Shown here one piece after another: positions 20,702-26,296 of a stretch of 26,296 nt of DNA. The stretch comes from Ophiothrix spiculata (taxonomy: Eukaryota > Echinodermata > Ophiuroidea > Amphilepidida > Ophiotrichidae): the NCBI GenBank assembly GCA_000969725.1, contig JXSR01S008909.1. One strand, 5' to 3'. The notes under the pieces are model-generated. The model was not told the origin of the DNA. It was given only the letters and a program-made list of their open reading frames with translations, and did no database searches. Numbering within the stretch: the first letter of the stretch is position 1; each line of letters opens with the position of its first letter. The translations under genes were made by a program, and so were the position numbers.

Positions 20702-21365
20702 GGTCATATTTTTTGAGGTCGGGCCCATTTGCGTTACAACTCACTCACTTCATCCATACCTAACTCCCTCCTGGTAATGGTTGATTCGAGATAATAAACA
20801 CCTTTATTTGGCTATTATTTTTAATTGATTTTATAGACTAATACATTATCTTCAAAATCATACCAAAATTATAACATTTCATACAATTATTGAAAAGTTA
20901 TGATAAGATTTGATGCACAATGTACATATTTCATCCACACCAACCGCATTTATGCCCGTTTTGATTACTAGCTAAATTAGCTTATTGACTTTAACTTTAT
21001 TCGGGTTAATTCCAACTTGATTTTGATAAACAATAACCAGCCTTTGAAATCAAATCAGATTTATGACACTTCAATGGATTTTTAAGAAGATATGACACAA
21101 CAATTGATGCACAATTTTCATGATGCCTCATTCACACCCGCCTCCACCCTGGCTAAGTAGTTTTAACAGGTTATTAAGCCTACTTACTCACTTTATTTTG
21201 GGTTCTATTTTTAATTTCTTGAAAGTCAAATAAATTGTCTTTAAAATGATACCAAAATTAAAACATTTCATGGGATTGCTGAAAAGATATGACAAAATGT
21301 ATGCATAAATCATTCTCAATGTAACAAATCCACCTTTTATGGGTGCCCACATTAAAAAGAAAGAC
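20702..21365. mobile_element. 664-bp insertion made of three ~194-bp repeats, private to copy 3
   Basis: Copy 1 reads GAGCTCCTTTACTAAAATTA without a break (about 6209). Here GAACTCCTT is followed by 664 foreign bases and then CCTTTACTAAAATTA, giving a CCTT-type duplication. Inside are three diverged direct repeats with landmarks near 20851, 21043 and 21239: TTTRAAATNATACC, AACATTTCAT or ACACTTCAAT, TGAAAAGATATGA, GATGCACAAT, and CATTCACACC-like boxes. The period is about 192-196 bp. It looks like a piece of satellite or a repeat-carrying non-autonomous element. No coding frame is kept across the repeats. Confidence 0.75.
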
Positions 21366-21376
21366 CCTTTACTAAA

Positions 21377-21545
21377 ATTACCTCTCGATTTCCTGTTTGC
21401 TTCCGCCTGCCCTTTATTCTGACTGAACATCAAAGTAATGTAACGTGAGTGTTTATGAACCAGGTTGAAGAAGGAAATCCAAATACTTGCCGGGTGCTTT
21501 GATTGCATTCTTTGAGGAAATATTTAAAAATCTAGTGTATGACCC
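21377..21545. repeat. 169-bp indel-free conserved block (copy 3)
   Basis: This is the counterpart of 6225-6393 and 13731-13899. It lies immediately after the 664-bp insertion and remains aligned base for base with the other two copies. Confidence 0.75.
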
Positions 21546-22751
21546 ATTACTTTGCAGAGAATCTATGACACTATACTGAGTATTTACAAAGATTCTTGAG
21601 TTGAGCGGTTCAATATAATGATGTTAAAAGTTTCAAAATCCTCTTTTCAAATCCCTACGATGATAAGTTTGACGCTCTCCGTTATGCTACTTCAATATGC
21701 ACTACGGTACTTTTAAATGGACGGAAAGACAATTATTCAAATACTTGTAACCTAGCCTATGTATCATAACGGACACTTTCCCTAAAAAGGTACGATTTCA
21801 ACACAAATGTATTTGTAAATGAGGTCCTTGAGATTCTGAGTAGATTATAGAATGGCATATGAATCGTGTTGCTTTTACATTAAACAAGGCTTGATGTTTC
21901 TCTCCAAGTGTTTTTTATGTAGGAACTGACCGATATTTGGTTATAAGAGAAATAAGAGTAGAGGGTATAGACAGGCGAATATATGTTGCCGCTATCTGGT
22001 ATACTGAACTAACTACATTTAGAAAGCCTAATAAGAAAGTAATATGATTTTATATGTAAAAAAGAAATACGTTAGAATTTATTCAGAGAATTAAACAGTA
22101 AGGAATAAGAATACATTTGCTCGGAAATTGAGTTTGGAATTGCCTCTGATCTGTATGGGATGGGAGAAGATAATGGTGTCTTTTTAATTCTCATAATTAT
22201 AATGGTCATTGCATATGAAAAAAGAGAAAATGACCTGAGGCTGCATTTACCTTTGGGATATCCGGTCACATTTAGGTGTTTTGTATTACTGCATATAGCC
22301 TTGTTTGCCCTGAATAAGAAAGTCATTTCTTATTTCTACCCTCGTCCAAATATCATAATGGATAATCAATAAGACGATTTCTTGCACTAAAATTTAGTAG
22401 AGAAAAGAGGTCCAAAGGAGATGTATTGACCTACCATGGAATAAATAGAATTGAACTTTTGCCCCTGGGGTATGTCATTCCATCTTTAACAAGAAAGTAC
22501 ATGGCCGTGCAACTAACTTAAATTTAGTAATTTTAGCTATCAGTTGCTTTCTACGGATGTTTTAAGTGAAAGTTGCATTCGATCATTACATTTTAAGTAA
22601 TAAAGTGCACCTCGTTTCATAAAATTATAAAAAGTTCGATTGTTTGTTTGTTTGCTTGTTCGTTTGTTTTTCATTCATTCGTGTTGTTTCTTCATTACAT
22701 TTTTTTGTAAAATTCCTTATTATCTTAATGCATTCCACTTCAACATATATA

Positions 22752-23822
22752 CAGTGTGTCCCAGAATGAACTTATCAAGATTTTAATGCCTCATAATTCA
22801 AAAACTAAAATACCCAAGACAATGAAAGTTGCTGACTATCATGCCTAATGTCTTTTCTTGCTTTGGTGCAAAAATAAAGAAAATCCATGCATTAATTATT
22901 TAGAAATGAGCGTTTGAAGCTCTAGAGGGGTTTGGACACGTCTAGAGGGGTTTGGACACGGTAATTTACAGCGGAAGTATATAAGCTTGGATTTCATCTT
23001 TACCCAATTGCCAACATTTCTGTTTTGTTTCGCATGTTGCCTCTCCTTGATGATGCCTTGGAGTCTTAATAAAGGTTCAGCAAAATGTTATAAGTCGGCT
23101 TCTACCTTGGCATCCACACGCTTCTTCTTTTTTTTTTCTTTCAATTCCTTCTTTCATATCTGATACCATAAGCTTCTTATTTTCTGACATTTTTAAGGTG
23201 GGCTATTTATGCAATGGGAATACCTGGCTCCTGGAAATGTTAAATAAATCTTTCCAATGTTGCAATGATATATGCACTTTCCAGTTATTGGCCAATCATG
23301 ATACTCTTTTCTACATTGACCAATGAGATGTTATATTTGCTTTGAATGACCTTATTCCTACAACCACTGCTACCAGTTAAACAGCCGTTTAGCGTATTTT
23401 CAAATGGCCCACTGAATGATTTTCCTAAACGATTACCTAATTAATATATTTAATGATTTTACATATGAAAAAGAACCAGACTTAGGTTAATTATAATCTA
23501 GAAAACAACAGACACTTATAATTGGACAAATATTATCACGACTGTCTGTAAAGATGACGTTCTTCTTTGCATGGTTATTCTGCAAATCTCCGTGAAATTT
23601 TTATATACTCGTACAACCCTCCAAAACTGGAAAAAGTGTCCAAACCCCTATGGAGCTTCAAATGCTCATTTCTAAAAAAACAATGCATGGATTGTCTTTA
23701 TTTTTGCACCACAGTAAGTCAAGACATTGGGCATGATTGTCACAAAGTTTCAATGACTGAAAATATTGGTTTTTGAATTGTGTGGCATTGAAATCTTGAT
23801 AACTTCATTCTGGGACACACTG
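22752..23822. mobile_element. 1071-bp long-TIR DNA transposon without transposase, TA target, private to copy 3
   Basis: The ends CAGTGTGTCCCAGAATGAA and (minus strand) CAGTGTGTCCCAGAATGAA are the same, and TA flanks both sides (22750-22751 and 23823-23824). The inverted arms are long: 22752-22939 and 23636-23822, about 187 bp each, at roughly 80-85% by eye. Shared boxes are TATCAAGATTT, AATGTCTT, GGTGCAAAAATAAAGA, AATCCATGCATT, AGAAATGAGC and GGGGTTTGGACAC. The ~675-bp centre has no transposase-like frame, so this is a non-autonomous element. The open frame at 23567-23776 is mostly the right arm. A TA target points to the Tc1/mariner group or another TA-targeting family. Confidence 0.93.
22921..22960 (+). 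repeat. exact 20-bp tandem duplication at the inner end of the left TIR
   Basis: The 20-mer TCTAGAGGGGTTTGGACACG occurs twice without a gap at 22921-22940 and 22941-22960. The right arm has the corresponding sequence only once (GTGTCCAAACCCC at 23636), so the duplication arose in the left arm. Confidence 0.95.
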
Positions 23823-24241
23823 TAGTTGGGCACAGAGATATGATTATAATGAATATGCATTTCATCCGTCTGTTTAATTTGTTTTTGAGCCCAATCAGGT
23901 GAAAACGCACCAGGGAAGATCGTATAGCGATTTATGTTGGTCAGTAGCCGGAGTAGTCAGTAGCTGCATGAACAACATTTTGGGCGAAGTATGTTTTTTG
24001 CATACTTTACTAGAGAAACAGGTAACCTATTACAGCTTTCAGGGATCTCACTAACACGGATATTTAACGACATAAAATCCCTGAGGTGAAGTAACTTCAA
24101 GTCCCAAACTCGTATGGTGTGTGAGTCTTTTTTGATTTTGTTAAACTTCTTGTTTTTTTTTGTATCCATTTATATACTTGAATAGTAATCTAGGCCTGGT
24201 TTGTATATAGACGTACGCACCACATTTTTTGTTTTTGTTTT

Positions 24242-24279
24242 GTGGCCATTTTGCCAATTTTTGTGGCAAAGCTGGCCAC
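24242..24279. repeat. 38-bp near-perfect hairpin
   Basis: GTGGCCATTTTGCCA pairs with TGGCAAAGCTGGCCAC across an ATTTTTG loop, with one bulged base and one mismatch-type position. It lies just beyond the right edge of unit copy 3. It may be a fragment of a foldback element; there is no U-run or other sign of a defined RNA. Confidence 0.6.
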
Positions 24280-26249
24280 CTTCGAACTATTTTGGGCAAA
24301 ATATATATTTAAAAAAAGAAGAAGATACAAATCAAAAATTTGAGAAAACCTTACCTCGACATTTGTTTCTAGATTCTGAAAAGTACTTTTGTTGCCACTT
24401 TTACAAAAGCAAATTTTAGTTAGGCTTTCCAGAAATTTTTTGAGCCAAAATACATATTTTTTAGTTGGTAAATTGCAGGGCAAAACCTTTTCCAAAAATG
24501 ATGATTTGACACCAACCTTAACATCCAGATAAATGTCAAGCTGACATTCGTTTGTCCATTTTGCTACATTTGTCACAATGAATTAATTCAGTCGCTCATC
24601 AAGCTGTTTAGATATCCATTAAATGTCAGTTTGAATATAAGCTCATCTTAACCACCTCTAGTCGCTGAAAAGTCAAATGCTATGTAGTGTCATTCCATTC
24701 CCATTGACAGATAAACATAGGAGCAGAGTACCGGTATAATCAACCAGAGTTTTCTCGTAAGAGCCGTTACGAATAGACCATGCTGCATCGGGGTGATTGC
24801 AAAGTAATGTTTGTGAAAGAAAAATTGAAAAATTTCACCTTTAAATGGCCACACAACTAAGCATAAACATTATATCAACGAGTTTGTTGTTGATAATGGT
24901 GCTCACTGGTGGGATCAAGACATGCAGGTGTTAAAAGATTAAAATAATTGCCAAAATACTGAATAAAGTTCATGTAACGTTCGGTAACGTTTGTGACATC
25001 GTATGGAAATGGTTTTTTGCTCCAAATGACTTCAATGTAAAAATTCTCTGACATTTTAGTAAAAAAAATTATTGCGCTTTTCACAGATGATGGGTGACAT
25101 ATTTACAAATAGTCCATAAAAGTGGTAGGAAATTCTATCGTCAGGATTTCTGTTAATGCAATGTTTTGTTTGGTAATGTTTGTGACTTTTTGGTGTAACT
25201 TTTTGGTAACGTTTGTGACATTTTTGAATTAAAACATAGAAATAAAATAGATAGAAAAAAATCAAAATTTCTGATTAGAAAATACTTTTCACGTACCGAG
25301 TAACAAACGTATGACTAAAAAAACCTGCTCATATGGTCGAATAAAAAAGCTGATTTTTTGCTTGAAATCAAAGAAGGTTTAGTTTTCACTGGAACGAGCC
25401 ATCACTTTTGTTTGAAGCGGATATTTATTCAATTGTTAACAAAATATCATATTTGACTTCAAAGAAAGCAGTACAGATAACTTGAATATGTTATATAATG
25501 ATTCTGAGCCAATTCTTAAATTTTTTGTTCATTTTGGTTGAAATTTAATTAATTTTAAGCCCATTTGTTGGTACTTTTTGTAAAGTCAGATTTGTGCAAA
25601 AATGAGGGCGCTATAGGGCTACATATTTCAAATTATTGATAATAATTGATTATTTATTATGTTGTTTGATTTGTGAAGAATTTGGCTAAAATGGTAAACA
25701 AAATGTTCTTAACGACAGATGTTTCATTTCGATATCTAATTTCGGTTGTAAAAAACAGCATATCCTTTCTACACATTAAATTGAATTTTGATGATTAGCG
25801 TCATCTATTTTGTCACCTACAAATAAAATATCCCATTTCTATTGAGTTCAAACAACAGTGGCATGAACATACACGAGGAAAAATTAAAATATTTAGAGTT
25901 AAGTTATAACAATACAGACATATCATCGGCACAAAAAACCCTAAATAAACTATATTTTAAGTTACATTATTCGGTTTTGAGTGCACATCGGGATTCGGTA
26001 CTTTAATTCAGTCTAACCCGATTAAGTTGATAATAAGCTCACGTTTATAAGCTGAGCAATTGTTGACTGCAATTTGAGGCACAGGCCATATCTTAACATA
26101 CTAACATCCTTTCCGGTGCAGTGGCATTCACTAGCTTCTGCTTGAGATTGGTGTGAAGACTAAGCATTGTATATACATGTATCTATCTATATGGTATAAA
26201 ACAGAGAAGCACCATCTGTTTTGAAAAAAAAGTATATTCTAATGCTTAA
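24280..26249. other. AT-rich single-copy region, no gene recognised
   Basis: No match to the repeat unit and no known element is visible. The longest open frame is 128 codons (24190-24576, minus strand), lysine- and phenylalanine-rich, with no motif I recognise. A short motif close to GGTAACGTTTGTGACAT recurs at 24983, 25171 (TGGTAATGTTTGTGAC) and 25205, with a weaker version at 24802 and an inverted TAACAAACGT at 25301. This may be the remnant of a short tandem or dispersed repeat. The rest shows nothing supportable. Confidence 0.5.
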
Positions 26250-26296
26250 CCCTCGCCTTCCTAAGCCTTTTTCTGTAACACGTCTTCCTGAGGGGG
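26250..26296 (+). mobile_element. left end of a second piggyBac-like element, cut by the window edge
   Basis: A TTAA at 26246-26249 is followed by CCCTCGCCTTCCTAAGCCTT and then CTGTAACACGTCTTCCTGAG and a G-run. This parallels 16668 onward (ACACTTGTTCTCCTAAGC, then TGTAACACGTTCTCCGAAGG and a G-run) in the same order and spacing. It has the intact TTAA and CCCTC start that the copy-3 element has lost on its left side. The remainder lies outside the window. Confidence 0.7.

Larger units (their letters stand above)
16085..24240 (+). repeat. ~6 kb repeat unit, copy 3, expanded by five insertions
   Basis: This is the third direct copy. Its left edge matches copy 1 from TTTCAAGAATAC. Its right edge continues through AGCTGCATGAACAACATTTT, AACAGGTAACCTATTACAGC and TTCAGGGATCTCACTAACAC, matching 8280-8560. 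It spans about 8.16 kb, but removing the insertions at 16668-16919, 17213-17330, 20035-20310, 20702-21365 and 22752-23822 leaves about 5.8 kb, the size of the others. It is the most heavily transposon-hit of the three copies. Confidence 0.92.

Noticed and set aside
21188-21508. 106-codon minus-strand frame partly shared with copies 1 and 2
   Set aside because: The first ~45 codons are open in all three units, but the substitutions I checked between copies all change the amino acid and the frame then ends or diverges differently in each copy. This fits non-coding DNA.
23567-23776. 69-codon frame inside the 1071-bp element as transposase remnant
   Set aside because: Most of it translates the right terminal inverted repeat, and no catalytic motif is visible.
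2295-24240. CRISPR-like or phage-defence array
   Set aside because: The repeats are kilobase-scale and lack regular short repeat-spacer structure, and the SINE and MITE content indicates an animal nuclear genome.
24190-24576. 128-codon minus-strand open frame as a protein-coding gene
   Set aside because: It is the longest frame in the window but is lysine/phenylalanine-rich with no recognisable domain, and its 3' part runs through the T-rich edge of the repeat unit and a hairpin. No splice or start context supports it.

Overview
This is an AT-rich (roughly two-thirds A+T), intron-like or intergenic stretch of an animal genome, with no protein-coding gene, rRNA or functional tRNA gene that I can support. 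Every open frame is short, drifts between related repeat copies, or is the translation of a transposon end. A tRNA-derived SINE, with a B-box head, a TTTGGGTAAGAC-type body and an AGCGCTATGA / AATAGCGC / (TTA)n tail, together with several small cut-and-paste elements, suggests a marine invertebrate. I lean to an invertebrate deuterostome such as an echinoderm or hemichordate. That is an inference from family resemblance only.

Layout. 1-2294 is unique-looking sequence with one 268-bp dispersed repeat on the minus strand. 2295-24240 is dominated by three direct copies of a ~6 kb non-coding unit: copy 1 at 2295-8560, copy 2 at 9415-15532 and copy 3 at 16085-24240. The linker between copies 1 and 2 holds a second, inverted copy of the 268-bp repeat and an unusual 300-bp cluster of GATAAACC / GGTTTATC palindromes. 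The linker between copies 2 and 3 holds a local duplication. 24241-26249 is unique-looking AT-rich sequence, and the window ends inside a second copy of a TTAA-flanked element.

After the triplication each copy took its own hits, and the other copies preserve the empty sites. Copy 1 has a ~549-bp tandem duplication with a C20 tract and a private 188-bp segment. Copy 2 has a 719-bp foldback element carrying a SINE, a 243-bp MITE and a local inverted duplication. Copy 3 has a 252-bp TTAA (piggyBac-like) MITE, a 118-bp insert with a 9-bp duplication, a 276-bp hAT-type MITE with a perfect 8-bp duplication, a 664-bp insert of three ~194-bp satellite-like repeats, and a 1071-bp element with ~187-bp terminal inverted repeats. 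The 243-bp MITE of copy 2 and the 1071-bp element of copy 3 occupy the same TA dinucleotide of the unit. The unit also contains older, diverged sub-repeats, so it was itself built by duplication. Copies 2 and 3 look closer to each other than to copy 1.

No genes work together here; the interest is in genome structure. I did not find a convincing new functional system. The best candidates for a second look are the shared insertion site, the palindrome cluster, the 169-bp indel-free block conserved in all three copies, and the higher-order repeat organisation. All identities and boundaries were read by eye and should be taken as approximate by a few bases.
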